A stretch of 64,000 nucleotides of DNA, from contig JALMQS010000128.1 of assembly GCA_024734495.1 (NCBI GenBank), positions 22,804,875 through 22,868,874 of the forward strand, read 5' to 3'. The notes beneath the pieces were generated by a model that was given only the letters and a program-made list of their open reading frames with translations, was not told where the DNA came from and made no database searches. This stretch comes from Forficula auricularia. Taxonomy: Eukaryota; Arthropoda; Insecta; Dermaptera; Forficulidae. Position 1 is the stretch's first letter. Each line of letters opens with the position of its first letter. Made by a program: the position numbers and the translations under genes. This document shows, piece by piece, positions 1-12,359 of the stretch.

Positions 1-272
1 AAAAAATAATAAAACGCTTTTAAGAACATCTGCTCCAGCCAGGTGAGGGTTACCCTAGAATGAAACCTAACGTACAAAGGAAAGGAAAATTTAACGTCTA
101 GTTTAATGCTATGAATAAAATATACATTTTAGATATAATTAATCAAAAAATGTTATTGATTGTTTTGTGTATATAAAGAAATGTAAATCATTTATAAATC
201 CATATTTTATAAAAAATGCAGAAGTTTCAGGAGAAATTTTCAATGGATAAAGGTAGAATTTCTGAATTTTTA

Positions 273-1116
273 AGGTAGTTGTTTCGCAACAATACCAGCA
301 AAAAGTTGAATGCTAGAGTATATAGAATAGATAATAAGGATTCATAAGTCTTAAACTTTTTGCTGTTTCTGTACCACTACTAGCCAATCCCGTGCTCGTT
401 TGACAAATCTGGCAACGCTGTTCGAGCTTGTATATATTTTATCATAGAAATGTCAGATAAAGTACATTATAAAAGAAGATTTATAAAACAAAAAGTTCTT
501 AATAAGCGATTGAAAGCTGTTGGACAATGGCTGAAGAGAAAAAACGTCAAAAAAACAGTTACAACCCACTTTTTAGGTTAAATAAATGTGTTGTTGCCAG
601 CTTGTTTTTAGAGTAAAGTTTTCATTATACATTTTTTATTATTTATTCATTATTATCTCAGAAACAGTCTTGCAAATATGAGTTAAAATCTTCTTAAAAA
701 ATCTATTAGTTATTGTTTTATGTTGGTTTAGTTTTTTATAACAATCGTAAGAAAATGGGCTAACCTCCGAAATATATCGAATTCAAAACTCAATTTTGTT
801 TTATTTCTTTTTTGTGAAACCTACCTCGTATCTTATTCAAGTTTTATTATTATATTAAAATGTTTCACCTAGAACCAACACCGAACTCCTTAAAAGTTAT
901 CGTAAGAAGAGTTTCTTAATTATAATTAAATATGTATGTAAACTTTCCGATATCCCGTATAGTGCAATGTTTAAGAATCTGAAAAACTATCTTTGAAATT
1001 TAATATTTCCGGAACTATATTGTTCGTTTTTCCACGAATCCATGCAGAAGTATTTAAATAATAATCTGTCTAAATTTCAAAAAAATCTTAAGAAAACCCA
1101 TATGGTGAAAGTACCT
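273..1116 (+). mobile_element. TA-flanked MITE, family AGGTAGTTGTTTC, copy 1
   Basis: Starts AGGTAGTTGTTTCGC after TA (271-272) and ends GGTGAAAGTACCT before TA (1117-1118). The interior (GCCAATCCCGTGCTCGTTTG, CGATATCCCGTATAGTGCAA) is shared, reversed, with 21024-21739. Non-coding and large for a MITE (844 bases). Confidence 0.75.
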
Positions 1117-2283
1117 TAATAAACATTTATAAATTCTTTTATAAAATGGTTTGTATTTATTTATATAATTTGTCAATTATGGTTTACTTTTAGCCATCAA
1201 TTTATTTATTTTAATTGCATTATGAATAGGAGGTTAATAAATAATTCAAAAAAGTATAAAAAAAAGGGATTAAATTAAAAAAAAATAGACTACTCTCCTA
1301 TATATGTAACAGTTTTTAGATTTTGAAAAATAAAAAAGAGAAATTTCAATTAATTTTTTTTTATTTTTTGTATAACTTATAATAAAAAAGAAGGGAAACT
1401 TTGAAGAGAGAAACCATTAATTGCGTGGATATGAAACGGAGGCAGCATATGAAGAGAGGCGCGCGCCGCTCCCCATATTGATTAGAATGTTTGGCCAAAT
1501 CTATTTAAAATGACGCACCCCTGGAACCCTTTTGGGCCCCAGATGACCAGTCCCCGAAAAGAAAGGGTCCATTTTCAAATAGCAAGCAAACGAAATGGAG
1601 GGTCGTGCTTTAAATAAATATCTGATCGTTCGAATCACGAGTCCTCTAGTTTAGGAATTTTAATTTCTTTTATATTGATTTAACTTGGCAATCCCCTCCT
1701 CTGGGCTTCTTTATCCTCACTTAATTCCAACCCTTAGAATAAAGCAAAATTGTCATTTTGAATTGAACAAAGTTCATGGTAAATGTTTTTAACTTTAATT
1801 CAAACAAAACGATAGAAGAGAATTAAAAATAGTCATAATCATAATATCATTAAAAATGATCGATAAAATAAAAGCAATTTCAATTTAATATTAATTTCTC
1901 CTTTATGCAACGTTTAGTTTATGACTAAATGTATTTTAGTTAAAAAAAAAATCGATTTTTGGAAAATAATTTAAATCAATAGAAACAAACACTAATGCTT
2001 TAATTTCAAATTTAGGACTGTTTTAACAAAACCATTTCGCTTAAAATGATAAATAATTGTTCAAGAGTTTACGATTTATGGAGCGCGTTTGGCTCTAGCT
2101 CTAGATGATTACAAGCTTGTATATATTTTATTTCAAAATGTTTTTATTTGATTCTAAGGTTTAGATTTCACACTGCTATCTCTAAGTGTATTATTATGTC
2201 ATAAAAGCACTTTTTTCCAACCATAATTGACGAAAAACTTATTTCCATGTTCCATGTTATTTAAGGAAGTTCGGGACAGCTCA
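1117..2283. other. AT-rich stretch with one GC-rich patch
   Basis: No gene seen. At 1430-1570 a GC-rich patch (GGCGCGCGCCGCTCC, CCTTTTGGGCCCCAGATGAC) stands out from poly-A/T-rich surroundings. Confidence 0.4.
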
Positions 2284-2970
2284 TCTATCTGGTTGATCTA
2301 CGAAAAAAGCTTTTATATTTCTGCAGAGTGACAACTTCTGCATACTAAATTTTTTAATAAAAAAATTGTTAATAATGAGGTTAATTTCGAATACAAATCT
2401 TTGTTTTGATAATATTAATAAAAAGAATAATGAGATAAATTTTTTCTCATTATAAAAATATTTATTTAACACAAAAACGATTTCAATAAATAAGAGTTGG
2501 AATTCTACACTAGTGCTTTTGTTATATTCTGTTGGCTGCAAATAACTTTTTTTTTTTTTTTTTTTTTTACATTTATGAATAACTAATTACTATTAAAAAA
2601 TGTATCATTCGATTCATAAAAGTTGAATTATTGATCTCTATTAATTTGTTGAAAATGGTCTAATTTGTATAGAAGTTATAGCCCTTTTAAACGCTCGGTC
2701 TACACGATTTACTTCCATGTTAAAAGGACAATTTTCAATAATTTTTTTCTCAGTAATGGAACAGACGAATAACTTCAAATTTCGGGAATAAATATTTAAT
2801 ACATCATGATTCGATGGTAAAAATTTGAGAATTTTCTCATAAAAATTATAAACAATCCCGAACCCCCTTAAGGAAATAGCTAAAGCATCAAAACTGGCAC
2901 AACTCAAAATAGTGCGGTTTAAATGCACTATGGCAGATCCTATTCCGACAAGCAATGGAAACAACTAGAA
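2284..2970 (-). repeat. Dispersed repeat, inverted copy of 5295-5822
   Basis: CTATCTGGTTGATCTACGAA … GTTATATTCTGTTGGCTGCA … CATGTTAAAAGGACAATTTT is found reversed at 5295-5822. It contains a T-run (2547-2568) at the position where the other copy has AAAAAAAAAG, suggesting a retro-derived or slippage-prone joint. No coding signal. Confidence 0.75.
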
Positions 2971-5294
2971 ATAAAACTCTTTTGGTGAGGGAGGAGGGGG
3001 TAAATAAATAAATAAATAAATCATAATGCAAACGCCAGCAAAAGTGACTTAGGTCGCCATATATAAATTGTTCCTTGAAAGTATATTAATGATAGATATT
3101 TTGTTGTTCCATCGGTATATAAATTTAGTGTCCAAAAATGGTATTATAAAAACTCAATTTATGAATTTTCCGAGTTACAAAAGTTTTGATCTAACCCTGC
3201 GATATAAATAATACACTCTAAATTGATCGATTTCTATTTAACTTTTAATTTAAGTTATTTTAGTTAGATCGGTTATCGAATAAAGGGCATGGGAATATGT
3301 GAAAAGTTAAAAATTTAAACAAAGTTTATTCACTCATGAAAATAAGAGTAGGGCGTTTTTGATTCCTTTCAAATTTGTTCAATAGAATCAATCCCTTTAT
3401 TCAAAGTTTGCTAAAGGGATCGAGAAAACGGAAGGGCAAAGTTGAAACATTTCCACTACTCCAACGTTTTTTTTTTTTATTATTATTATTATCTAAATAG
3501 GAGACGAACAATGTTCAAGATTGTGGGGAATTTCATGGTACAATTTAACTTTAAATTTACACATGAAAGTAAATCTAGAATCAATTTATAATCCCTCTTC
3601 TTGAAAAGTTTTAACTATTGTTTACTTTTTTTTTTTTTTTTTTTTTTATTGTTTACTGTTTTTTTTCCTCTAATTTATTTCCAAAAACCTTTTTATGGTT
3701 CCAAATATAGTATAAAAAAAAACCGGTTGTGATTTTAAATTCCTCATCAGTTAAAGAGGAGATACCATTTTATTACCAATGAAGAAAGAATAAAAACCTG
3801 AATTTTAAATTAAAGTGTATCTTGGATAGGGAACAGATCGTAAAAAGTTAAAGGTTTAACTAGTTCTGTATTGTATCCTTTATTATTAAACATTCAAGCT
3901 GTTTTGGTAATAATATAGTGAGGTGTATAATAATTATAGAAATGAGAGATAAATTTAATATCATATTCTATACATAAAAACAACCATGACAAGCCGAAAG
4001 CACTCAAGCCCATTAGATCACGAAAGTATATTCACAATTATTTGGGGTGAATTCGTCGTAAAAAATACTATTACAATTTTAGTAGCTAATAGCCATTTAT
4101 GACAAGTCACGCCAAGTCATTGTGAACTTAGCTTTAAGCAACAAGAACGCTGTTCTTAAATGAGTGAAGTTTTAAGTTTAAGACAATGTCCTGTTGGCAA
4201 ATTATTATAGTAATTATTTATTAAAATATATAAATAATTATAGCAAAGAAATGTTTATTTGTAAAACATCAAGTGAATTTAATAGGTCGTTTTTTTGCCT
4301 CAGTAGAGAGAAGTCGTGGACTTTTGGGTATATGGATTTGGAATAGTAGAAACGCCTTATTTATCAAACCAATCCCTATCATATAAAAACCCAAGATTAA
4401 ATCTCTCGAACTTCTCTAGACCATCAAAAGTCTTTGTACACTTTCCATTGGTTGATAACGGGAAAATAGTGTGGGTTTATAGTAAATGCTGCTCAATATC
4501 ACCCTGGTGGGGACTTTTTTAAAAATTGACTCAGTGATGCAACTTTTTAAAACAATGCGGGATTCAATACTTCATGCTCTCAATTGATTTAGAAAGGTTT
4601 CTTTTTTTTCTATTAAAGTGAAAAAAATCAATGATCACTTTAAATGTCTAGACTTATTCATTCGCCCGACATACGTGATTCACAAACACCTTGAACGCTT
4701 CATTTGTAATTTGATTATCTCCCTGATTTGAAGTGTTCTCTTTGTGTTTTTATGTTTCCCCTATTTCGACCTTCAAAATCAAAGTACCTACACTAATTTA
4801 GTCGAATATATCTCTGAATATTTTAGAAGTCCACAAACGAATTAATTCTGGTTAGTGATAAATGCTCACAAAGTCTTTAAAATTAGTAGTGAAAAAAAAC
4901 TAAGTAGTAAATATTAATGGAATTATGTTCTAAAACTATTCATGTCATGTAAATGAAACCGACTTGATTTTGATGAAATAGCTTATCTTGTCTTAAATTG
5001 AGAGAATATATAATAAAATTCTTAATTAAATCGATAAAGAAAATAATGGACCAAGATCAAAAATTTGTCCATGTTTTGAAATTCAAAATTTATAGCATTA
5101 AAATAAAATATTCAAAATTTAATTATGTAAATATAAATTGGGTTAAAACATTCAAATGGCTGAATTATAATAATTCTAATCAAAATAATTCCACTGGGAT
5201 TTCAATTGCGATTGTTTTTATCCAGAAAATCATGTTTAACTTTCATGTAAAAACTGATTAATGAATATATTTTGGATAATATATTTAGTCTGTT
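2971..5294. other. AT-rich non-coding stretch
   Basis: No gene recognised. Contains poly-T runs (about 3470, 3630), a (TTA)n run at 3478-3492, and near 4325-4400 a fragment (GGAATAGTAGAAACGCCTTA) repeated at 14350-14410. Confidence 0.4.
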
Positions 5295-5822
5295 GGAAAA
5301 TTTCGGGACTGTTTATCATTTTTATAAGAAAATTCTCAAATTTTTACTTACCATCGAATCATTGATGTATTAAATATTTATTATTATATTTATAAGTTGA
5401 CCGTCTGTCCCATTACCGAGAAATAAATTATTAAAAATTGTCCTTTTAACATGGAAGTAAATGGACCGAGCTTTTAAAAGAACTATTCAACTTTGATTAA
5501 TCGAATGATACAATTTTCAATAGATTTGACAGTCTAGTTAATTAATTATTCATAAATGTATTAATAAATTATTCATAAAAAAAAAGTTATTTGGAGCCAA
5601 CAGAATATAACAAAAGCACTAGGTATTTCTTGAAATCGTTTTTGTGTTAAATAAATGTTTATAAAAAATTTATCTCAATATTCTTTTTATTAATATTATC
5701 AAAACAAAGATTTGTATTCGGAATTAACCTCATTACTAACAATTATTTTATTAAAAAATTTAGTAAGCAGAAGTTGTCACTCTGCAGAAATACAAGATTT
5801 TTTCGTAGATCAACCAGATAGT
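5295..5822 (+). repeat. Dispersed repeat, partner of 2284-2970
   Basis: Opposite-orientation copy of the 2.3-3.0 kb repeat; similarity is easily followed over about 500 bases (GTCCTTTTAACATGGAAGTA, GCCAACAGAATATAACAAAA, GCAGAAGTTGTCACTCTGCA). Confidence 0.75.
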
Positions 5823-6164
5823 GCTGCTGCCCCAAACCTCGTTAAGTTGAGATAACTGAATGATTATAGGAATAAAGCTTTCTTTACATGTTAAGCCCTG
5901 GATAAAGTAAAAAATTTGATATGAAAAACTAGCAGTTACTATATGTGTTAAAAAAGTTTGATCAATCTGAAGGTGAGGATAGATTGAGAGGTCGAATCCC
6001 GTGACCCTTATTTTCATTTAAGAATTATATAAATGACTCATAATAATTGACCTATTATTTATTTAATATGTAAATCAAATGAAATATATATTTAAAATTG
6101 TGATAATTTAGTTTTTAAAACTAATGTTAGTTTTAGTTATAAATTTATTAATCTGAAGATAAAG

Positions 6165-6735
6165 TTGAATTCTCATTTGAGTTTGACTAAATTATCGATG
6201 TGTTGTTCAAAAACTCGAAGCAATTTATTTCTACCAGTTGTCACACCGAGGGTGGGCTGCGTATATATGAAGGGTAGAAATGGTAATCTAAGTGTATGTG
6301 TATATGTGCTTGGAGGGATGAGGAAGAGGGATGCAGCCAGCCCAGCAGCAGTAGCAACCAACCAACCAACCCAGAACAGGAACGGAAACTTTTTAGGCAG
6401 AATTGGGGGGCGGGGGGTGCCCACCCCGTATATAACTCCGCCACCCATTTTCCTCTTGGCCTTGCTGGCTCTGGCGCCATTGATTTTTGAAAAAGAAGTC
6501 GGGGGTGAGTGAGGAGGGTTCAGAATTTGTGCGCGCGTCGGCGAAAGAGGTTATGAAGCATTCGATGGGGGTGGCAAGCGGCATCTACCCCCCAGTATAT
6601 AGATATATATATGCATATATCTGGGAGAGAGAAAAGCCCCCTTTAAATTTGCCGAGTGGAGGGAGAAGGGGAGCCCCTTTTCTTGTTTCTCATTTCCATT
6701 TTCTATTTTACCAGGCATTGATTAAAAATTGTTGA
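6165..6735. other. GC-rich island of unknown function
   Basis: An island with several short open frames on both strands, tracts such as CAACCAACCAACC and GGGGGGCGGGGGG, a GGCGCCAT motif and a GTGAGT donor-like site. Open frames overlap on both strands, as expected from composition, and none resembles a known protein. It could be a promoter, an enhancer or an untranslated exon. Confidence 0.35.
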
Positions 6736-7103
6736 ATTAAGGCTTTGGTGGTTGAGTTCAACGAAGGATATGTATTGTGGAACTTTTAGGGAATTGAACG
6801 AGTGACATGAGATAGAATCAAGTAGTTGCGTCAAACCAGTCTTAGAAGTGATTACTCAATGATGATTATGATTGAATAGTTTATAAGATGAAGATATCTA
6901 ACAGAACCCAGATATAGTTAGTCTAGGTGTTTTCATAAGATATTCTCACAAGAATACACAAGGTTTCGACATTGAATTTAATTCTTTTTATAATCTGATA
7001 GTGAGACGTTAGTTTGTACTGTTACTCATATCAAAATAGCATTTAAAAAAAGATTACAGAATTGGATTAGAAATGTTGTTAGAGTTCGTGGCTGTGATGA
7101 AAC

Positions 7104-7611
7104 TGTATTAGATGAAGGAAGAGGTATCAGTCAAAGTTGGATGCGCTGGTTTCAATAAAACACCCTGAATAAAACGTTTCGGCCTGAATTTATTTGGCTT
7201 CAGTTAATTGGGAGTTATACACAGAATGCGGTACACATATCACATTTGTGATCGAACCAAGCAAGCCTCGTCAAAAATAAAAATTGTAGCTTCATGTAAA
7301 TTTCCAACGTGCCTGCGCCCAAAGGTTAAGAATGAATGTCTGCTGTGCGCCCAGAGGTTCAGAAATGAATGTAACAGACATTCATTCTTAACCTTTGGGT
7401 GCAGGCACCTTATAAATTTACATGAAGCTACAATTTTTATTTTTGACGAGGCATGGTTCGATCACAAATGTGATATGTACCGCATTCTGTGTATAACTCC
7501 CAATTAACTGAAGATGGCCAAATAAATTCAGGCCGAAACGTTTTATTCAGGATGTTTTATTGAAACCAGTGCATCCAACCTTGGCTGACACCTCTTCCTT
7601 CATCTAATACA
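7104..7611 (+). mobile_element. Foldback made from a DDE transposase fragment
   Basis: Arms 7104-7342 and 7375-7611 are inverted copies (about 90% identical by eye) around a 32-base loop. The plus-strand right arm encodes FIFDEAWFDHKCDMYRILCI, which resembles the first catalytic Asp block (F-x-F-D-E-A-W-F) of Tc1/IS630-type transposases. A 20-base direct repeat (AATTGGATTAGAAATGTTGT) flanks the structure at about 7072 and 7611. This looks like a snap-back derivative of a transposon. Confidence 0.65.
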
Positions 7612-7629
7612 ATTGGATTAGAAATGTTG

Positions 7630-9125
7630 TATATTCTAGTTGGGATTCTCATCAGAAATCCTCGATGGTTTAGAGAAATGTAATGTTTCTTTCGATTTCC
7701 AAATTCTTGGGGTGATGCAGCCGTGAGGGAATGTAACCCGCAATGGCAACGTGGCATAAGAAAGAAGAAAAAAACAAGTGAGAGACTCGCCGAAAACCTG
7801 TTAGCCTTCGGGACCAAACGGCTGCTCAGATCTCCATGCAACCAACCCTTTCTAATTAAGTGATGCGCCATGGAGGATTCTTCACTAGAGAAAACTTCTT
7901 CCCATTGATTTTAAAATCAAGTCCAAAAATCAAAATGGAAAAAACGTTTGTTCTTCATTTATGAACATAACAAATAGCTCTGTTTTGTCTTTCTATTTCT
8001 GAAAATAATTATTAGTAAGATAGACACAAGACACAATGAAGAGAGAAATGAGATTCTTTAGTTACATTGGTATTGTGAGAATATTCAATAATTAATATAG
8101 ATGAAACATAAATTTCTAGACAAAAAGAAATAAAAATACTCTATCGATTGGTATATTTATATGGTATATGCGGCGTAATTACGTTGCTTTTCAAATAGTT
8201 TATTGATTGTTATATAGGAACGAAGATATTATTAGAGTTTTAATAACTACGCAGTTTTTGAAGTAAAAAATGAATGTTTTCCAGTATTTTAATAATTATG
8301 TTATAAGCAAGAGGGGGAGGGGAATGTCTCAAGACATACAATATAATTAATTTTTTGAATAAATATATGATTAAAGTATTCCCGGTTTTACAAAGGAAAA
8401 TGGATTGACCAAAATTTATGAATTATTATACGTAGATTTTAAGTATGTTTAAACGTCAAACAAAATATAAAAAGTAAATCTTCAAAAGATACAATCACAT
8501 TTAGAACTAAGAGCTTTATTTCTAAGAAATAAACCAAGGCTACGTAAATGTAACATCAGATTAATACAAAATTTTCACATATTTGAGACTTCTTCTGTTG
8601 TCATCATTTTAGATTAATATAATAAATCGATCGAAACGCCGTAGTTGTATTGAATTATTTGTTCTTGTTCAATAAATAATTATAATTAATTATTTGTGAT
8701 TTCACTAAACATTAAAAATTTAAAACTTGATAGATATTTACGTTTGATCTAATTAAATATAAGTTAAGGTAAGAAAGTAAATTCAGTTTTTAATAAAATG
8801 CAATTAAATATTCATGTGAAAAATTTATACGACTGAAGATTCAGGCATAGTCTTCAAAAAAGCAGAAGGCGATTTTTATAAATTTATATTTTTGATACAG
8901 TGCGGAATCTTGGGTTTTATTTAATTGAAAAAAGATTGAATTACTCAAGAATTTGAAATGTAAACTTGAGAAAACTAAATGAAGCCAATGAACATAGTGA
9001 TTATTTATTATAAAAATATTTTCAAGTTAACACATGAGGTGGCAAGAAATACAAGTTAATTTCTTGAATAAATATAATTTGAGAATTTTTTATTGATTGG
9101 GGGTATATAAATAAATACAAATCTT
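7630..9125. other. Non-coding stretch
   Basis: Only short open frames. 7700-7870 is moderately GC-richer without a recognisable protein; the remainder is AT-rich. Confidence 0.35.
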
Positions 9126-9365
9126 AAAAAAAAACATCTTCAAGTGTTCATTAGATAGAATATGAAACGTTTCGGAGGAATTCTCCCCCATTATCAATGG
9201 AAACTTTAAGGAATTTGAAAAAATAGTTGATTTAAGAAAGGAATAGTTGATTTATATTCCTTTCTTAAATCAACTATTTTTTCAAATTTGTTAAAATTTC
9301 CATTGATAATGGGGAAGAATTTCTCCCGAAATGTTTCATATTCTAATAAACGAAGATTGTTTTTA
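9126..9365. repeat. Inverted repeat, ~110-bp arms
   Basis: GATAGAATATGAAACGTTTC … TTGATTTAAGAAAGGAAT is mirrored as ATTCCTTTCTTAAATCAA … GAAATGTTTCATATTCTAAT. Its GAAACGTTTCGGGAG/CATTGATAA core is the same as in the 26-28 kb array. Confidence 0.75.
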
Positions 9366-9390
9366 TTAAAGTTTTATATATATATATAAT

Positions 9391-9513
9391 CACTGCGAGA
9401 AGGGTTTTTCAGAAAAAGGATCTCTCAAAACGCATTTACGTATTCATATGGGCGAAAAGCCTTTCGTCTGTGATCAATGCGAGAAGGGTATCTCACAAAA
9501 TAGTAATCTATAT
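9391..9513 (+). pseudogene. Stray C2H2 zinc-finger fragment
   Basis: Reads CEKGFSEKGSLKTHLRIHMG then EKPFVCDQCEKGISQNSNL: one complete Kruppel finger less its first cysteine, a linker, and most of a second finger. It has no start and runs straight into a (TA)n tract at about 9520-9585. The linker and knuckle spacing are unmistakable. It looks like a fragment of a zinc-finger gene moved here by duplication or transposition. Confidence 0.7.

Positions 9514-9519
<6 letters not shown>

Positions 9520-9585
<66 letters not shown>
9520..9585. repeat. (TA)n microsatellite
   Basis: About 30 TA units directly after the zinc-finger fragment; likely length-variable. Confidence 0.95.
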
Positions 9586-9588
<3 letters not shown>

Positions 9589-9589
9589 T

Positions 9590-10235
9590 CTAAGCAAATA
9601 AACCAGTAGTAAAATTCTTCCGACCTGTGAATTATTATTTAAAGAATGAAAAAGAGGAAGATGACATGCGAGTTACCACGCGATCCATCGTTTAGAACTA
9701 TGCATTAAATATTAATTCATTGCTATCATAAATAGGGATTAGGTTTTTCGAGTAGAACGAATATAAGCGCTTAATAAATACTTATTTTTCAAAAAAACAA
9801 TTTTGGTTGTTATATTTTTCAAACAATGATAATTCTATTAGATTATTACAAGTGTCATTTTCAATAATAAAAGTTGTTTCATAAAGAGAGGTTGTTATCT
9901 GCTTGATGCAAATAAACATAACATATATATATAACGAATATAAATATGTATGTTTATGTGCATTAAGCAAAGGACAACCTCAATGATTTCTCTGTGCGGA
10001 ATCAACAACTCTGCTACTCTCCATAAAATCAAATCTTTTCAATTAAAAGTTGTATTACCTATTTTTTATTTCTTAAATTATATTTTCAAGTAAAATACCG
10101 AGTCTTTATTCGAATTTCCTTTGTTTATTTTAATAGTTGCTCATATTCAAATGAAAGAAATACTGAGTCATTTTAAAGATCAAACGATATTTTAGAGTTT
10201 GCGCGTAAATTACTGGCTGTCTAATTTTCAAACCC
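9590..10235. other. AT-rich stretch with dispersed repeat
   Basis: No gene. GCATTAAGCAAAGGACAACC … CTCAATGATTTCTCTG (about 9960-10050) recurs near 23345-23375 and 25905-25985. Confidence 0.4.
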
Positions 10236-10239
10236 AGGC

Positions 10240-10440
10240 AGCTAAAAATTTATTGCCAGGCAGCGTCGGCGAGGGGCTGAAGGGGGGTAAAGGGGTAAGA
10301 GCCCCTGGGGGCGGCACCCTCAATTTCTATGGGGAAGAACAGCCACCCTACAGTATAGGCTCCCTTGCCCCTTAATACTCGGATGGCCGCCGCCGCTAGA
10401 TTAAATATTTAAACAAAATGCAGCAGCCGCTAAGGGTTGA
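10240..10440. other. GC-rich patch near dsp1
   Basis: CAGCGTCGGCGAGGGGCTGA … GGATGGCCGCCGCCGCTAGA is sharply richer in GC than its flanks and lies about 0.7 kb beyond the dsp1 exon 2 donor, thus inside intron 2. No open frame of note. Possibly a regulatory element. Confidence 0.3.
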
Positions 10441-10626
10441 TATCTCCCCCCCCCTCCCCTAAATATTAATATGAAAAGATAATAACTCAAGTTAAGCGAG
10501 GGTGAGGGTGGAAATGATAGGAGAAATTTCCTATTTCAAAAAAAATGTTTAGATTTCAAGTTGAATTCAATTTTCTTTCTCTCAATGGTAACAGTGATTT
10601 ATAACAAAATAGGACTTTAGTAAATT

Positions 10627-10697
10627 ATGATCCAAAAAGTTGTCTATGATCCAAAAAGTTGTCTATGATCCAAAAAGTTGTCTATGATCCAAAAATT
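10627..10697. repeat. 19-bp minisatellite, four units
   Basis: TATGATCCAAAAAGTTGTC repeated head to tail; the last unit is shortened. Confidence 0.9.
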
Positions 10698-11042
10698 GTC
10701 TTCTTTTATGCCCTTAATTAATTGTTTTTAACTAAGTAACTATGCTTTTAAGGAAAACTGAATGTAGTGGAGAAGTCTTGTATTGCCTCTATTAGAACCA
10801 GGATCATATTTAGTGAAAGGCATTTTGTAAAATAGCATTTTGAAAAGAGAGAAAAAATATGTCAAGATAAAAATTGATTCATGATATAGTACATAGAGAT
10901 CTATGATTAAAATAACAGATATACAGTTCATTGTAGTTGAGTATTATTCTGATGTGATTTAATAAACATCTCAAACCAATTTATTTATTTTTGATTTCTC
11001 TAAAATAGAAGCAAATGTTTAAGTGTTTGTTCGTCAACTTAC

Positions 11043-11231
11043 CTTCCAACGCTCTGCGCACTTTTTGCTGAATTCTGCGAAAATGACGCTCTCATCGGGG
11101 TGTTTCTTCTTGTGTTCCTCGCGGCATGTCTGCACGAAGAATGCGTATGCAGTCATTTTACCCCGTGGCTTCACGGCTACATCATTCTTAGCTGTGCGCG
11201 GCATTTTTCCTCTGATCTGCAGTTGATGCGG
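11043..11231 (-). CDS. dsp1: DSP1 exon 2, first half of HMG box A
   Basis: This 63-codon exon starts after a pyrimidine-rich acceptor (TTCTCCTTCGCAG, phase 0) and ends at a perfect donor, AAG|GTAAGT. It contains GKMPR, then [20 protein letters not shown] and [13 protein letters not shown], the diagnostic first half of HMG box A in DSP1/HMGB proteins; the [10 protein letters not shown] stretch is the minor-groove-binding helix 1. The rest of box A, box B and the C-terminus must lie on further exons at lower coordinates. I could not find them between 1 and 11042, so intron 2 is probably longer than 11 kb. The intron between exons 1 and 2 is about 115 bases. Confidence 0.9.
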
Positions 11232-11345
11232 CTGCGAAGGAGAACACACACATTCACCAAATGTCACTGTGACATCACCAAGCAAAGAAACAACCAATTA
11301 AGAAAATGAAAAAGAAAACATAACAAATGGGACACCTGTCCGTAC

Positions 11346-11816
11346 CGGCGTCTGACCCATGTTAGGGTTGATTGCTGCCGCTGCGTTCCCCGGCGATCCC
11401 ACTGCACCTGAATACCACCACTGTGCAGCAGCTGCAGCTGCAGCCGCTGAGCCAGGCGGTCCTAGCATGCCGGCTGCATTTGTTAGATAATCATAGCTTC
11501 GCATGCACGAGGAAGCTGATGGGGAAGACACGCTATTAGGAGGATTGTTCCCAGATGGGAAACTACCGGCCATTTTGTACGAGAACAGCTGTTGTGTGGC
11601 AGCTGCAGCGGCTGTACTGCGGGCGATTTCGTGTTGTTGTTGCAGCTGTTGCTGCTGGGGCATGGATTGCTGTTGTTGTTGTTGTTGTTGCTGCTGCTGC
11701 TGCGACTGTTGATAGTCGCCTGCTGCAGCGGCTGCAGCTGCGGCTGCTGCACCGGACCACCACACGGACTCGTCCCCTCGCGCCCCCCACGCCGCACCAC
11801 GATGGTGCTCGGACAT
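11346..11816 (-). CDS. dsp1: DSP1 (HMGB-type) N-terminal coding exon
   Basis: Coding exon 1 of a Dorsal switch protein 1 homologue, a nuclear DNA-bending HMG-box protein that acts as a chromatin architect and co-repressor in arthropods. From the ATG (complement 11816-11814) it encodes 157 residues: a short acidic/aromatic start (MSEHHRG), alanine runs near residues 23-32, 69-73 and 124-131, a glutamine run of 12 near 39-50 with a second cluster near 54-61, and a closing NPNMGQTP. This low-complexity N-terminus ahead of the HMG boxes is typical of arthropod DSP1. The donor is either CCG|GTACGG (used here) or GGT|GTCCCA 12 bases on; both are phase 0 and join to exon 2. The CAG/CAA and GCN tracts are a likely site of length polymorphism. 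Identity is strong because exon 2 is a clear HMG box A. Confidence 0.85.
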
Positions 11817-12350
11817 GGCTCGACTGGGGCTTGCTCTCAGCAAGCAGCAGCACCGCAGCACCCGCACGCACCCGGGATGCCCGAACCGAACCCACCCAAC
11901 GATGCTACCCCCCACCCCTCTCTCAAGACAAGATCCCGCCCCCACCACACACGCGCCGCGTTGCCAAATCCCCGGCGCGAGCGCTCGTTCTTCCTCAGCA
12001 GAGTGGCCTTTGACCAATCGGGTCAACAGCGACACCCGACAAACCACAACAACAACAAATTAGCTCCAATTCAAGGGAAAGAAAAGAAATTGCCTCCTTG
12101 TGATTGGAAGATATGACAACACGGCCGCACCCCTGCAGCGTTTCTAGTGCGGGGTGAATGTAGGAAGGCGGCCGGTCAATAAGAAGGTGGATGCGGGGGG
12201 GGTGGAAGGGAGGCGAAAAGGGGCGCAAAGCACCCTCCGTTGAGGGGCGCAATCCAAAGCCCCAGTTGAAACACATCGGCAATAATCGGAAGTTTTTCCC
12301 CCACTCCGCGGATCCAGGAAAAACCCCAACCAGTCTTCCACCCCCGCGAA
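11817..12350 (-). promoter_or_regulatory. dsp1: dsp1 CpG-rich promoter and 5' UTR
   Basis: An abrupt GC- and CpG-rich block directly upstream of the dsp1 ATG, set in AT-rich DNA. It has a CCAAT box in reverse orientation on the gene strand (ATTGGT, near 12010-12016) and no convincing TATA box, which fits a housekeeping-type promoter. The frame upstream of the ATG stays open to 12047, so a longer N-terminus starting at an upstream ATG is possible but has no family support. Confidence 0.6.
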
Positions 12351-12359
12351 AATTCTAAT

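Noticed and set aside
6165..6735. Multiple open frames on both strands
   Set aside because: The frames overlap on both strands as GC-rich composition predicts, and none resembles a known protein or has a supporting splice structure.
11298..12116. Several long overlapping open frames on both strands around dsp1 exon 1
   Set aside because: They are frame shadows of the GC-rich, triplet-repeat exon; only one frame continues into an HMG box through good splice sites.
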